A stretch of 64,000 bases of DNA from Amphiduros pacificus (Eukaryota; Annelida; Polychaeta; Phyllodocida; Hesionidae): assembly GCA_949316495.1 (NCBI GenBank), contig OX439010.1, positions 24,805,766 through 24,869,765 of the forward strand. The letters run 5' to 3'. Below the pieces are notes generated by a model. That model saw only the letters and a list, made by a program, of their open reading frames with translations. It was not told the origin of the DNA and did not search any database. Position 1 is the stretch's first letter. Each line of letters opens with the position of its first letter. This document shows positions 26,001-35,675 of this stretch, piece by piece. Position numbers and translations under genes: made by a program.

Positions 26001-26849
26001 ATGAGATGGGTCAATAAAATCTATGCCTCCTGCATCACAGAAAACTTGCCTTGCCCTATGTACAGTAAAATCTGAGAATTGAGATAATGTATCATATGGT
26101 GCCATGCAATAGTCCACCACAGACAAACCTTTTATAGATACCGAGGTGTAGTCATCTTTGGTACATATTTTGTCTCTGCCATTTAGAATACAACAGTTAG
26201 TACTTAATAAAAATTCCAGCATCCTATCTCCATACATGTTTTTATTACGATCCAGTGTAATTCTGTCCGGTACATTATCTACTCCCTCGATAAAGTCCAC
26301 CGAATCTCCAATTTTTGAGTTCAAATCTCCACATATATAAAAACAACCTTCATTCTGGTACAAATATACCTGGGAGAGCAATGTATCATAAAAGTCATTA
26401 ACATCAATAACACTCCGGGATGATCCATGGGGAGGAAGGTAACAGACACACATATTAAAGGTTGAGCCATCTGATAAAGATATACACTTTATCCACAATA
26501 TGCCTTCATATGTTTTATCCAGTGGTTCAAAGGAATAGTACTCCAGTAACCTTTTATGGATGAGAAAACCAACTCCTCCAGAGCCACATCGAGCATTTCT
26601 GTGCATTGCTAGCCTATTATGCCCTATCCATACATAACCAGGGATGTCTAGGTCTGTATTTCCTCTAAGCTTACTCTCAGCTATGCCAATTATATCCAAA
26701 GCAGTATGATCAAGACACAACTGTCGTAATCTGGAATTGTCTGATTTTGGGTCAGGGTTCCATCCGCAGGTATTCCAAAACCCGCAGGAGAACTATCTGT
26801 TTCCATATTGCTGACCACGCCCTCTGTGGGTGCCTCTGTTGCCACGGCA
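23096..26849 (-). mobile_element. Nested LINE with intact ORF
   Basis: A 3.75-kb minus-strand non-LTR element inserted in the plus-strand LINE. Its 3' end (left) is a tail of ATAAG repeats (TTATC on its own strand) at 23096-23120, followed by a 3' UTR to 23282. The ORF occupies 23283-26720 or slightly more. Upstream of the ORF an in-frame TAG lies near 26783. Just above that, another frame encodes an RG-rich stretch CRGNRGTHRGRGQQYGNR, perhaps the end of an ORF1 or a truncated 5' region. It is much better preserved than every other LINE here, so it is the youngest insertion in the nest. Confidence 0.88.
23283..26720 (-). CDS. LINE endonuclease/reverse transcriptase polyprotein
   Basis: 1145 codons without interruption. 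The first codon counted is TTG; the frame is open upstream to a TAG near 26783 and includes WNTCGW, the usual start of the endonuclease, so translation probably begins earlier or by re-initiation. Domains: APE endonuclease, residues 1-250 (AESKL 14-18, CGDLNSK 130-136, VVDYC 201-205, LPDHSLL 242-248); linker 250-500; RT 500-790 (NYRGITLACS, FIDFSKAFDRINHN 641-653, LKQGCLLSPILFNLY 699-713, YADD 740-743); C-terminus with a CCHC knuckle C1063, C1066, H1076, C1081. All catalytic residues are present. Function: target-primed reverse transcription of the element RNA. It differs in motifs from the L2/CR1-like copies; the clade is unresolved. Confidence 0.93.
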   Translation of the reverse strand: MCLDHTALDIIGIAESKLRGNTDLDIPGYVWIGHNRLAMHRNARCGSGGVGFLIHKRLLEYYSFEPLDKTYEGILWIKCISLSDGSTFNMCVCYLPPHGSSRSVIDVNDFYDTLLSQVYLYQNEGCFYICGDLNSKIGDSVDFIEGVDNVPDRITLDRNKNMYGDRMLEFLLSTNCCILNGRDKICTKDDYTSVSIKGLSVVDYCMAPYDTLSQFSDFTVHRARQVFCDAGGIDFIDPSHILPDHSLLTWKLSLLYSDASAHNNGSRQVRTFTKWSRDIPDDFLHSDNAIQEIDALINRIENMEKSQDNIDAIYSNFCGHVSDEMRVKLEHRTVTVNHGLSNKRRRIKKPWWSDRLSELWNNACEVESKWSKAIGAEKVRLKADMRAAQKIFDKQVSYAKRMYWKKNQDELLSLNSNDPREFWKRVGQIGVASERKNNVPWEVVNNEGSVLTDEPNVLNRWKEDFSGLLNYETNNVALDPTKVIPSNPAGIDNPFTMEEVRKAVHSAKLGKAVGADDIPTEVLQNDTAIKFMYKLFYNCYENSIIPTTWLKGIINPVPKDNTLDPRDPMNYRGITLACSMYKLYCHILNSRLVFWADVNGLIVDSQNGFRPDHSCIDQVNTLVNIVETRKNMKKSTFTAFIDFSKAFDRINHNLLWNKLQYMGIPNKMLSTLQSIYGHVQCCVRINGVKTDWFNVSSGLKQGCLLSPILFNLYVNDLALDLNNAGFGIDIDGVTVNILLYADDLVFIAGSEHDLQQMLNILHEWCNKWSMAVNTKKSLIVHFRPKSVARSDVILNLSENIMSYTDKYKYLGLIIDEHLDFKYTAEMVAKAAGRALGLLIAKAKAYGGLPYECYTNLYNGLVQPILDYGASIWGTREYSCISAVQHRASRFFMGVGKYTPNCAVQGDMGWPLPGQRQWTAVTRQWNRLITMNQNRINKQVFLWAQNKASGSNKNWVYRVSKFYDELGMTNLTEISLNDAKEIFSQHYETLWREKLNRREANRGEGRNKLRTYNLFKKEFQPEKYLQLVLIKKYRSALAKFRCGVAPIRLETGRYNGETEEERLCQLCESQEIESEEHVIIRCQLYDDIRQQLFNYADNLSNDFLSLNDSQKICFILNDPAMSNISAKACFKILYKRRQHVYMDNIT

Positions 26850-27207
26850 GTGCAAGAACTCTGTCATGGGCAACAATATCAAATATTTGCCGGTCAAATA
26901 TGACATGACATTGTTTGAGGTGAAGAGTAAAAGCATATGTGAATTGCAATATATGATTAACCAAAAATGGGCCTGTTCCATAAATGATGTATACATTGAC
27001 TATTCAAGTGTGATACATGAATCAGTCATGATGAGGAATGGCTTCATTCCTTCTGTTTTAAACTGTGATGATTGCCTTTTAACAATTGAATATCTTTGTA
27101 CTATATGAATTGAATGTTTTTTTTTAATGGTGTGTATTGTTTTATCATTGTATTTGTATTTATATGTGTACCTTGAGTACGTAATAAAGATAATAATAAT
27201 AATAGCT
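26850..27207 (+). mobile_element. Plus-strand LINE, 3' part after the nested insertion
   Basis: Continuation of the element interrupted at 23095. The protein goes from NLVARNT (left side) to VMGNNIKYLPVKYDMTLFE (right side), ending at the stop at 27106-27108. A short AT-rich 3' UTR follows and ends in AATAAAGATAATAATAATAA (27184 on), a microsatellite-like 3' tail. Left flank GTGGCAAGGAATACT (23081-23095) and right flank GTGCAAGAACTCT (26850 on) look like a diverged target-site duplication of the nested element. Confidence 0.75.
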
Positions 27208-27961
27208 ATCAATATTTTTGGACTGTTATGCTTGAAGACATAGATTTCAACCACAGGCCATATAATAATGCCTAATCTATGTCAGGATGAGAGTCAAGCA
27301 CCATCCTAAATCACTGACTCTGGCGCAGGGTCGGAATGTCCATTTCTAAGGTGTTATTTTTGTTGAGTTATTGGCCATTTTTAACCATTTTTTTGTGGGC
27401 ACATGTGCGTTTTTGCCTATGATTTTTCGGTGATACAAGACTGACAAAAAAAAGTTTTTTGAATATATTTATTTCTGATTTTACTTTCTTCTGTGTTTCC
27501 TTGTTGTCAAAGTATGTTGTTTTTTTTCAAGATATATATTGGTTTTTGCAGGACTTTGAATGGTTTATTCGCACATGATTCTCAGGAGGTTCAGCATGAT
27601 TCTTGTCCAATCTGTGGGGGAGGGGTTGCTATAGTTTATAGTTTATGTATTTTCTGGGGTTGTAGCTTTCACTGCAGCAAATTTGAAGCTAGTATTAAAA
27701 AGGCATGTCATATTTGTATTTTTTATTAGTAATGCTGTATAAAGATTTCATTATTACAACATTGACCTTAAAGCCAACATTTGCATTGTAAAAATCTTTT
27801 AAAAGAAAGGGGCATGTTATATAATATTATACAGCGAATCCTTCAGAGGCGATGTGGCGTAGACCTCCAAGGCATTGTGGAGTACCCCATTAAGACAAAT
27901 GTCAATCAGTCACACATCAGTCACACATCAGTCACACGTCAGACTCAATGTATCTCAAGGT
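27208..27961. other. Intergenic DNA upstream of the cyclophilin gene
   Basis: No gene recognised. 27903-27945 holds four short CAGTCACAC-type tandem copies directly before the SINE. Confidence 0.5.
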
Positions 27962-28171
27962 AGGCCACGGGCCGTGGCACAGTTGGAAAGATCGCCAGCT
28001 TATTAGCACCAGTTCCACTGTGGTGATCCAAAGGTCCAAAAATTCGATCCCCGGCCATGCCGAGATTGAATTCATGATACAATATCACATATAATCTGAG
28101 GCCCATGCCAAAGGGTTAACCATATGTCCTTGTAAATCTGTGACCGGGTGGTTTGTCATGTCAAGGACCTG
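27962..28171 (+). mobile_element. tRNA-derived SINE, 3'-truncated
   Basis: Box A-like TGGCACAGTTGG, then CGCCAGCTTATTAGCACCAG, GTGATCCAAAGGTC, a decayed box B (AATTCGATCCC) and the body with CCTTGTAAATCTGTGACCGG and GTCATGTCAAGGACCTG. The 3' tail present in other copies is missing. It lies about 230 bp upstream of the cyclophilin start codon. Confidence 0.88.
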
Positions 28172-28263
28172 ATTCATATATCAATTTGATGCATTCCATA
28201 TTTTATTATCTGATTTAATTTTATTACAAGATAATAAAATTAATTATTCATTTGTGATCAAAT

Positions 28264-28302
28264 CAGTTCCATATATATTATATATATAGAGAGAGAGAGA
28301 GA
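28264..28302. repeat. TA/GA microsatellite upstream of PPIA
   Basis: A TATATATTATATATATA run followed by about seven GA dinucleotides, about 100 bp upstream of the start codon. It could overlap the core promoter; no separate TATA box can be called because of it. Confidence 0.8.
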
Positions 28303-28398
28303 TGGCTCAGTGATTCATCAGTAAAGGTGCAATACATTTTGAGCAGCAGATAGCAGAGTAGAAGTCTGTAGTCATCTACTGAAAAAGCTTTATTCAAC

Positions 28399-31300
28399 AT
28401 GACCAGACCAAAAGTGTTCTTCGATATAGAAGCTGGAGGTGAACGCTTTGGGAGAATTGTAATGGAGGTAAGCTAATTTTCACATTGGTATGACAGTTAG
28501 TGCTAGCATATTTCTATTACAGTGTCACAACTCTCAGTCACCCTGCATCTCTCAAAGTGCCACTACTCTCATTGCCAGCACCCTCCATCTGTGTCATCAA
28601 TCTTAGTATCAGCACCCTGTATCTCTCTTAGTGTCACTACACCTAGTACCAGAACCTTGTATCTCTCATAGTGCCATGCTCTTTGTAACAACACCCTATG
28701 TCTCTCAGTGTCACAAACCCTACATCTCATGTCACATTCTTAGTACCAGCACCCTACATCACCAATAATGTGACAACTCTTCGTACCAGCACCCTATATC
28801 TCTCATAGTGTCACTACTCCCAGTGTCAGCACCCTACATCTCTCATATTGTCACTACTCCCAGTGTCAGCACCCTACATCTCTCATATTGTCACTACTCC
28901 CAGTGTCAGCCCCCTACATCTCTCATAGTGTCACTACTCCCAGTGTCAGCCCCCTACATCTCTCATAGTGTCACTACTCCCAGTGTCAGCCCCCTACATC
29001 TCTCATAGTGTCACTACTCCCAGTGTCAGCACCCTACATCTCTCATAGTGTCACTACTCCCAGTGTCAGCACCCTACATCTCTCATAGTGTCACTACTCC
29101 CAGTGTCAGCCCCCTACATCTCTCATAGTGTCACTACTCCCAGTGTCAGCACCCTATATCTCTCATATTGTCACTACTCCCAGTGTCAGCACCCTACATC
29201 TCTCATAGTGTCACTACTCCCAGTGTCAGCACCCTACATCTATCACAGTGTCACTACTCCCAGTGTCAGCCCCCTACATCTCTCATAGTGTCACTACTCC
29301 CAGTGTCAGCACCCTATATCTCTCATATTGTCACTACTCCCAGTGTCAGCACCCTACATCTCTCACAGTGTCACTATTCCCAGTGTCAGCATCCTACATC
29401 TCTCATAGTGTCATCACTCCCAGTGCCAATAGTTTATAATAGAATTTTCTCAAATTCCCTTCAATTATAGAAATGTCATTACTGTATATTTCAATATAGT
29501 TGGTTACCAGCAGCTTGTCTAATCCACGATCTATCATTATCATTTAATATATTCATTCATAAGTGATAATCTGCCATGGCATAGTGATTTATAGTCCAGT
29601 AAATGTTCAGTATAATAGCACAGCATGTTCAGTATAATTATAGTGTTATTTCACAAATCTAAAATTTCATTATGGCTGTGTCAATAAAATATTGGTTTCA
29701 ATTTCATTTCACATCATTTGAATAATGATGGAAAAATTATTTTTTTGAAATCTGAGAAATCATCAATAATAGTTTAAACATGTTACTATGCACGTTAAAA
29801 TGATTAAGCAATAAAATAATACGTCTAAGTATCATAAATAAATGATAAAGATATTTGCCTTTCATATGAATATGCTGTTTTGTTGATGCACTCAAGTAAG
29901 TATATGTGAAACCTATTTGAACAAGAACCTAATTTATAACCTCCTTTTCAAAGCACACACCTTTTCTTGGCATTAGTTTTATGTGGAGTGTGATCATAGA
30001 GGCACTGAAAGGTAAAATTACGTCATAAGAGTATGGAAATATATATATGACGTCGTGAAAGGTATTGTCCTTGGAATAGTGCGAGAATGACATCAAACAG
30101 TGCCACCCTACAAACAGTGCTACCCTAAGAAATTCACGTTTACCCGTCACATGCAGCGTATGGCTCAGATAGACCTCTGCTGGGAGTGCAACTGCTATGT
30201 ATCATAGCAACATATTATTGTCTCATAGCAACATCTTATTACTCTATGTTAAACATGTCATGAAGTTTGTATGTAGATATGCTTTTTATACACAAAATTA
30301 CAGATTTAGTGCTAAATACATTTAATAACGTCAATTTAACATTACCCTGCCCCCCTAACCTTTTCGAGTATATCATTTACTCATTCAGTGTTTCCATAGT
30401 ACATTATGGCTATCAGTAACATAATATAGTGAAACTGCAGTGGGCTTGAAGCTAATCGACCAGAATTGGGTCTATTTTTGCACAAATATAAAAATTCAGG
30501 TAATTTATTTGCAGGAGACCAAAGATAGAAATAAATCCATGACATTAAAAGGTTTACAAGGATATTATATGTATGTATGTATGTATGTATGTATATTGTA
30601 TTGCATAAGTGTACAATAAAATACATTTTGGTAAATGCATTAATTCCCACATCCAGCCCACTAGGGCCTACATGCATGGATATGGGGGTGTACAATATCA
30701 GTTATTATCATTAAATAATATAACATTTCTAACTTTCATTACATCAAATACATATCTTCAAAGGATATTATAAAATTGGTACAATTGATGCCATGATATT
30801 GTTTTCCACTATAAGTATGTTGGTCTTTTCATCGATCAACCAAAAACTATTCCAACATTTGGCATCTGTATAAAAGACTCATTAACAGCTTTAGAATTTA
30901 ATGGGTTTTAGTTTCCAGAGATTCCACCTTAGATATACGAACCTAACATTAATGTGTCACTTGCAGATTCAATGAAGGATTCAACAGATCCTTATTTGTA
31001 CATAAATAGATATAATGAGATTAAGTCAGTTTATAAAGGTTTCCAATGTCTCAACACTGATGGCTCGTTCTGTGAGGGAAAAGTTGAAGCAGCTGCAGTC
31101 ACACAAGGACATGTTTCTCCGAGCGACTGGCTGGCAAGTCTCTAGTTTTCTCTGCAGAGCTTCATGCTTTTTATTTAGCCTTAGATCATGTGGAAAACCT
31201 CCAGCAATAAAAATATTCTGATTTTTTTCTAATTCGAAATCAACTCTACAACCTATTAAGAGTGAAAATTGGAATAATCCACTAACACAAACTGAGCTCG

Positions 31301-34300
31301 AAAGACTTGACATATTAATGACCAGAAAAATAATATAATATTTTACTGGATTCCAAGCCACATCGGGCAACGGGCTTTAGGCCATGGGCCGTGGCGCAGT
31401 TGGTTAGAGTGCCAGCTTATTAGCACCCGTTCCTCTGTGGTGATCCAAAGGTCGTGGGTTTGAACCCTGGTCATGCCAAGATTGAACTCATGACACAATT
31501 TCCCATATGATCTGAGGCCCGTGCATAAAGGGTTAACCCGTTGTCCTTGTAAATCTGTGACCGGACCGGTTGTCATGTCAAGGACCTGCGACATGACAAT
31601 TCAGTGAGGCAGCAATATATCTGCTACAAGTAGGTCTCATCACGAAATAACTGAAATAATGTTAAAAGTAATGTAAAATCCCAAACAAACAAAAAACTAA
31701 GTCACATCGGTATAAAAGGAAATGAAGCAGCTGATACCACAGCAAAAGCAGCCATTGATAAAAATAAAACAAATTTAGGCATCCCACACACTGAATATAG
31801 AAAATATATTGATGGTTTGATTGGATACAAGTGGCAATTTGAGTTGGATGAAGCTGTGAATGATAAGCTTCACAGTATAAAACTCACATGAGATAATCAT
31901 AAATCATGCTGTAAAATACATCGTGAAGAAGCGGTATTAACCCATATTCGAATTGGACACAGTCACTTAAAACATTGTTATTTTTTTAAAGGTGAAGATC
32001 AGCCTGAATATGTTTCCTGTCAAACAACCCCTTTGACAGTGACCCATATCATGCTTGACTGTGATGAATTCAATGACATTAGACATCAATATTTTCAGGT
32101 TGAAAGTTTAAAATAATTTTTAGACACAGTTCATACCACTTAAGTTTTATCAATTTTAAAAGAAATTGGTCTCGGACTGTATATTTAATTTTATGGGTGG
32201 AATAGTGTTGGACTGGCAATAATTGCGAGCTGAGCATCTACTTAAGACACCATTTTTATTAATATTTAGGGTCTTTTAAATGTGATGTAAATCGTGATTC
32301 ATGTGTTATTGTTATTTGCTACTGCAACGTCATTGTCTACTGTATGTTTTTACACTTTCATTCATTCACATTTACAGGTTTTAATCCAAACCTATCTTGT
32401 GAGTTATTAGTTTGCAAAATGAAATTGGCCTGTTTAATAATTTTTCAGGATTTTTCAGGATTTAGGGTCTTTTAAATGTGATGTTTATGTGTAACTTGTG
32501 AGTTATTGTTTTATTACCATTGCAATGTCATTACTTTAACTGTTTGTACACTTATCATTCATTCACATTCACAAGTATTTAATCAATACCATGATGGCAC
32601 TGAATAAACTTAATGTGTAGATGTGTGGTTAAGAATTCATTCATCCATTCATTAATTCATACAATCCCTCACTATATGGTTTATGGTAGCCCCAGAATAC
32701 ACAACCAGGACAAATACACTGACATTAAACTGGAGACACCATCCATTTTGGGAGGGGGGGATAGAAATTGTGATGTTTGTTTGGAGTGTTTCAAGATGTG
32801 CTGTTGCGCCACATTTGTTTATGGTCCCAGTATGTCAAAGATTGGAGACAATCTTGTGTCAAGGGCTACCCATCTGTGATAAATATATGAAACAAACATC
32901 TATGAATTGTTTCAAAATAATTTTCAGTGTAGACGGTGTAGGCACTCCTTAGCTTTGGATAAAGATATACATATTTAAGCATTTGTAAATAACCCTGAAA
33001 GTGTTTTTATTATGTACGACAGTTATGATCTGTTATTTGCATATTATTTTTAATTAGAATATTTCCCAGTTCACTTCAGGGTACATAGCAATTAGATCTG
33101 ATTGGTATTAGAGTCATACTCAAACTAGGTTCGAAAAAGGAGTATAAACAATGGTTATTTTTAACCTGATGCAAATGTTTTGTTTTATGTTTAAGCTTCG
33201 TGATGATGTTGTGCCCGAAACTGCAGGTAATCTATCTAGTTTAAACCAGGCGTATTTGAGCATTTACATTTTATCATATGTTTATATGTCCTTAATATGT
33301 ATGGTATTGTATACATTATATCATTCAGAGAATTTCCGTGCCCTTTGTACTGGTAAGAAAGGCTATGGCTACCAAGGCTCAACATTTCACCGTGTGATCC
33401 CAAAGTTCGTTTGTCAGGGCGGAGACTTCACAAGGGGCAATGGCACTGGAGGCAAAAGCATTTATGGCGAAAGTTTCCCAGATGAGAACTTCTCATTGAA
33501 GCATACTGGACCATGTTTGTATACATTGTCTTCATTCGTGCACACACAAATACATTTCCTGTAGACTGTTGATAAAACAAACAAACACATGCATTTAAAT
33601 GAAAACAATACACTCATGAATGTTTGAATCCCAAACAACTAAGAGTGGGTGGTATATCTTCTTTTATACACACTGAGAACATGTTATTCATATATTTTGA
33701 CCCGTCTCCTCAACAGAAACCTGATGTCACTCTCTGGGGGTGAAATATGACAAGTTTGATCCATCCAATGCTTATCACTTTCCATTTCATCTGGCTATTG
33801 CATTGGTCACCCTCAACATATGATAATGGCCTTATTATTGTATTCTTTCCTACGTGTACAACTTCCTTTAAATTATCAGATGGCTATTTTGTAAGATTAT
33901 GGTTTGGTTTCAACCAAGATGTGTTGCCTTTTGAATTTATTGGTTTACAAATTAAAACAGTTTTTTTTTATTGAAATAGCAACATCAAAGGTAAAAAACC
34001 CAAAGACAAAGCTGAGAAATAGTCACAGACTTTATTCATTGGTTTTCCATGAATGTTTTCATGCGGGATGCTACTCAGAGAAGACTCTGAATCGTAGCCT
34101 GAGTTTAGACTATATACTGAATATAAAAATTCACGGAATATTATCATCTTTAAGTTAAACAAATAGATTGTTGGAAGTAGCTACTTAAATATTGCACATT
34201 TATGAAACACTATTTTCTTGTTGGTTCGCAACAGTTAGGTATATTTGCAAATTAACATTGCTGAACATTGCACTGCTTTAAATTAAAGGTGTAGTCATTT

Positions 34301-34619
34301 ATATATATTTATATTTCACTTGAACTGGACTATCATGATGGTATAAATTGAAATCACATTCCATATATATAATTATATTGATTGTACATTTTATCACTTT
34401 CTGATTTCAGTAATCCTTTCTATGGCAAATTCGGGACCCAACACAAATGGTTCACAGTTTTTCATCACTTGTGTCGAGACCGCCTGGCTGGATGGCAAAC
34501 ATGTTGTGTTTGGTACAGTTATTGAAGGTTCTGAAGTTGTCAAAAAGATCGAATCATATGGTCAAGCGAGTGGCAAGCCAAGCAAGACAATAGTTATAGC
34601 TAAATGTGGACAGCTTTAG
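28399..34619 (+). CDS. PPIA: Cyclophilin A-like peptidyl-prolyl cis-trans isomerase (4 exons)
   Basis: Exons: 28399-28467, 33196-33226 (31 nt), 33329-33514 and 34411-34619; joined they give 164 residues and a TAG stop. All introns are GT-AG (4728, 102 and 896 nt). The protein aligns without gaps to human cyclophilin [74 protein letters not shown]. Active-site residues R55, F60, Q63, F113, W121, L122 and H126 are kept; M61 is valine and G96 is leucine. It has no signal peptide, so it is the cytosolic form, which speeds proline isomerisation during folding. The 31-nt second exon equals the vertebrate PPIA exon as I recall it. The third donor (GTTTGT) is weak. Intron 1 is filled with repeats. 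No AATAAA is seen close after the stop. Confidence 0.96.
28521..29431. repeat. 40-bp minisatellite in PPIA intron 1
   Basis: Sixteen nearly exact 40-bp units from about 28791 to 29431 (each with GTGTCACTACTCCCAGTGTC and CCCTACATCTCTCAT), preceded by more diverged copies from 28521. Units differ mostly at CAGCACCC/CAGCCCCC and CATAGTG/CATATTG. Open frames inside are artefacts of the repeat. Confidence 0.97.
29432..30949. other. PPIA intron 1, unrecognised part
   Basis: AT-rich intronic sequence. Contains a GTAT tetranucleotide microsatellite at about 30569-30594. No exon-like or element-like match seen otherwise. Confidence 0.55.
30950..31366 (+). mobile_element. I/Nimb-type LINE, RNase H 5' part (in PPIA intron 1)
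   Basis: Decayed ORF2 C-terminal region. Reading across frames shows [30 protein letters not shown] and a [24 protein letters not shown] stretch, then FYWIPSHI, which is the start of the conserved [12 protein letters not shown] block of LINE RNase H domains. The reading is broken by the SINE at 31367 and continues at 31699. Confidence 0.8.
31367..31698 (+). mobile_element. Complete tRNA-derived SINE inserted in the LINE
   Basis: The best-preserved copy in the window. It has box A TGGCGCAGTTGG (about 31392), AGTGCCAGCTTATTAGCACC, GTGATCCAAAGGTCGTGGG, box B GGTTTGAACCC, a body with CTTGTAAATCTGTGACCGG and a 3' part GTCTCATCACGAAATAACTG, ATGTAAAATCCCAAACAAAC. Flanks are a 12-bp target-site duplication: AAGCCACATCGG at 31355-31366 and AAGTCACATCGG at 31699-31710. 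An extra 11 bp lies between the left duplication and the tRNA-like head. Confidence 0.93.
31699..32672 (+). mobile_element. I/Nimb-type LINE, RNase H 3' part and 3' UTR
   Basis: Continues [18 protein letters not shown], then [22 protein letters not shown]2-T...[14 protein letters not shown] and a terminal [19 protein letters not shown]-like end, all typical of the RNase H and C-terminal zinc-knuckle part of I/Nimb LINEs; the first Cys pair of the knuckle is partly lost (SCQTTP). A 3' UTR with two diverged direct copies of a roughly 130-bp segment follows and ends in ATTC-type tetranucleotides near 32635-32672. Several stops show it is dead. Confidence 0.8.
32261..32591 (+). repeat. Direct duplication in the LINE 3' UTR
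   Basis: 32261-32395 and 32459-32591 are two copies of one segment (TTTAGGGTCTTTTAAATGTG, then CATTCATTCACATTYACA). This probably reflects the normal 3' end of the family or a local duplication. Confidence 0.75.
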
Positions 34620-34715
34620 ATGGTACGGAGAACACGTCTCTGATGTTTTTTCTTTATTTCAGTTAAGGAGAAATTATCCATATTTCCAACACATCCGCTC
34701 ATTTATAGGACAGAA

Positions 34716-34967
34716 CAATCAAGCAAAGTGCCACCGACCTCCAATCAAGCAAAGTGCCACCGACCTCTAATCAGGCAAAGTGCCACCGACCTCTAATCAG
34801 GCAAAGTGCCACCGACCTCTAATCAGGCAAAGTGCCACCGACCTCTAATCAGGCAAAGTGCCACCGACCTCTAATCAGGCAAAGTGCCCCCGACCTCTAA
34901 TCAGGCAAAGTGCCACCGACCTCTACTCAAGCAAAGTGCCCCCGACCTCTAATCAGGCAACGTGCTC
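34716..34967. repeat. 26-bp minisatellite downstream of PPIA
   Basis: About ten tandem copies of a 26-bp unit with AATCAGGCAAAGTGCC and ACCGACCTCT, beginning 97 bp after the PPIA stop codon, so probably within or just after the 3' UTR. Variants change AGG/AAG and CCACC/CCCCC. Confidence 0.95.
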
Positions 34968-35022
34968 CAAGGTGTAAACTCTTGCTCTGATTGATATTGG
35001 CAATGAATATTTTGACTGGTTA

Positions 35023-35672
35023 TGCCTCAGTCACATTTGCACCGGGCGCCGGCCGGGATGTATACATCGGCCGACTTCCCCGTCTGCCGGGCGCCGGGGA
35101 GTTTATAAGCAACAATCTGAAAGATGTCGTAGCTGTGGTCACATTATTAAAGGGCACCGCACGGCACGTGCAAGACTGAATGACACAGACGTCTGTAGGA
35201 TATCTTAAAGACGTCTAGATCATTGACAGACGTCTGTCAGATATCCTAAAGACGTCTGTCTCATTTGACAGACGTCTGAAGGACATCCTAAAGACGTCTA
35301 TGTGATATCGCAAGGAGCCCGTGAGATCATCTGACGATGGTCTGTGGACACCAGAAATAAAAATAATCCTATTTTCACCGCACGATGCCACCGGCAGCCT
35401 TAAGATAATCTGCCGATGTCCCTGCGGGACACTGCCGGGACCCTGCCGTGCACTTTAATATGATATTTGCTGATAAGACATCGGGGAAACGCCGGCAACT
35501 TTTAAGTTGCAGCTAAAAGTTCCCGATGACCCGCCCGACGTCTTAAAGATGTCTAATTGTGGCCGATGATCTCCCGGTGCCCGCACGGCAATCTGAACTG
35601 TCGGCCGATTGTGTAAAGAATACTCATCGGCCGGGCATCTTTGCTGAAATCGGCGCAAATGTGACTGAGGCA
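35023..35672. mobile_element. 650-bp MITE with TTA target duplication (PIF/Harbinger-like)
   Basis: Inverted ends: TGCCTCAGTCACATTTGC at 35023-35040 and its exact reverse complement at 35655-35672. Both are flanked by TTA (35020-35022 and 35673-35675), the 3-bp TTA/TAA target duplication characteristic of PIF/Harbinger. The interior is CpG-rich (GGCCGG and CGGCCGA blocks near both ends), very unlike the AT-rich surroundings, with a 53-54-bp subrepeat around GACGTCT at 35183-35305. No transposase frame is present, so it is non-autonomous. Confidence 0.85.
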
Positions 35673-35675
35673 TTA

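Noticed and set aside
28808-29470. Plus-strand frames encoding [12 protein letters not shown] repeats
   Set aside because: Product of the 40-bp intronic minisatellite; every third copy returns to frame.
31367-31460. Functional tRNA gene
   Set aside because: Boxes A and B are present but the cloverleaf is not complete and the unit continues into a SINE body; the same applies to the other SINE copies.
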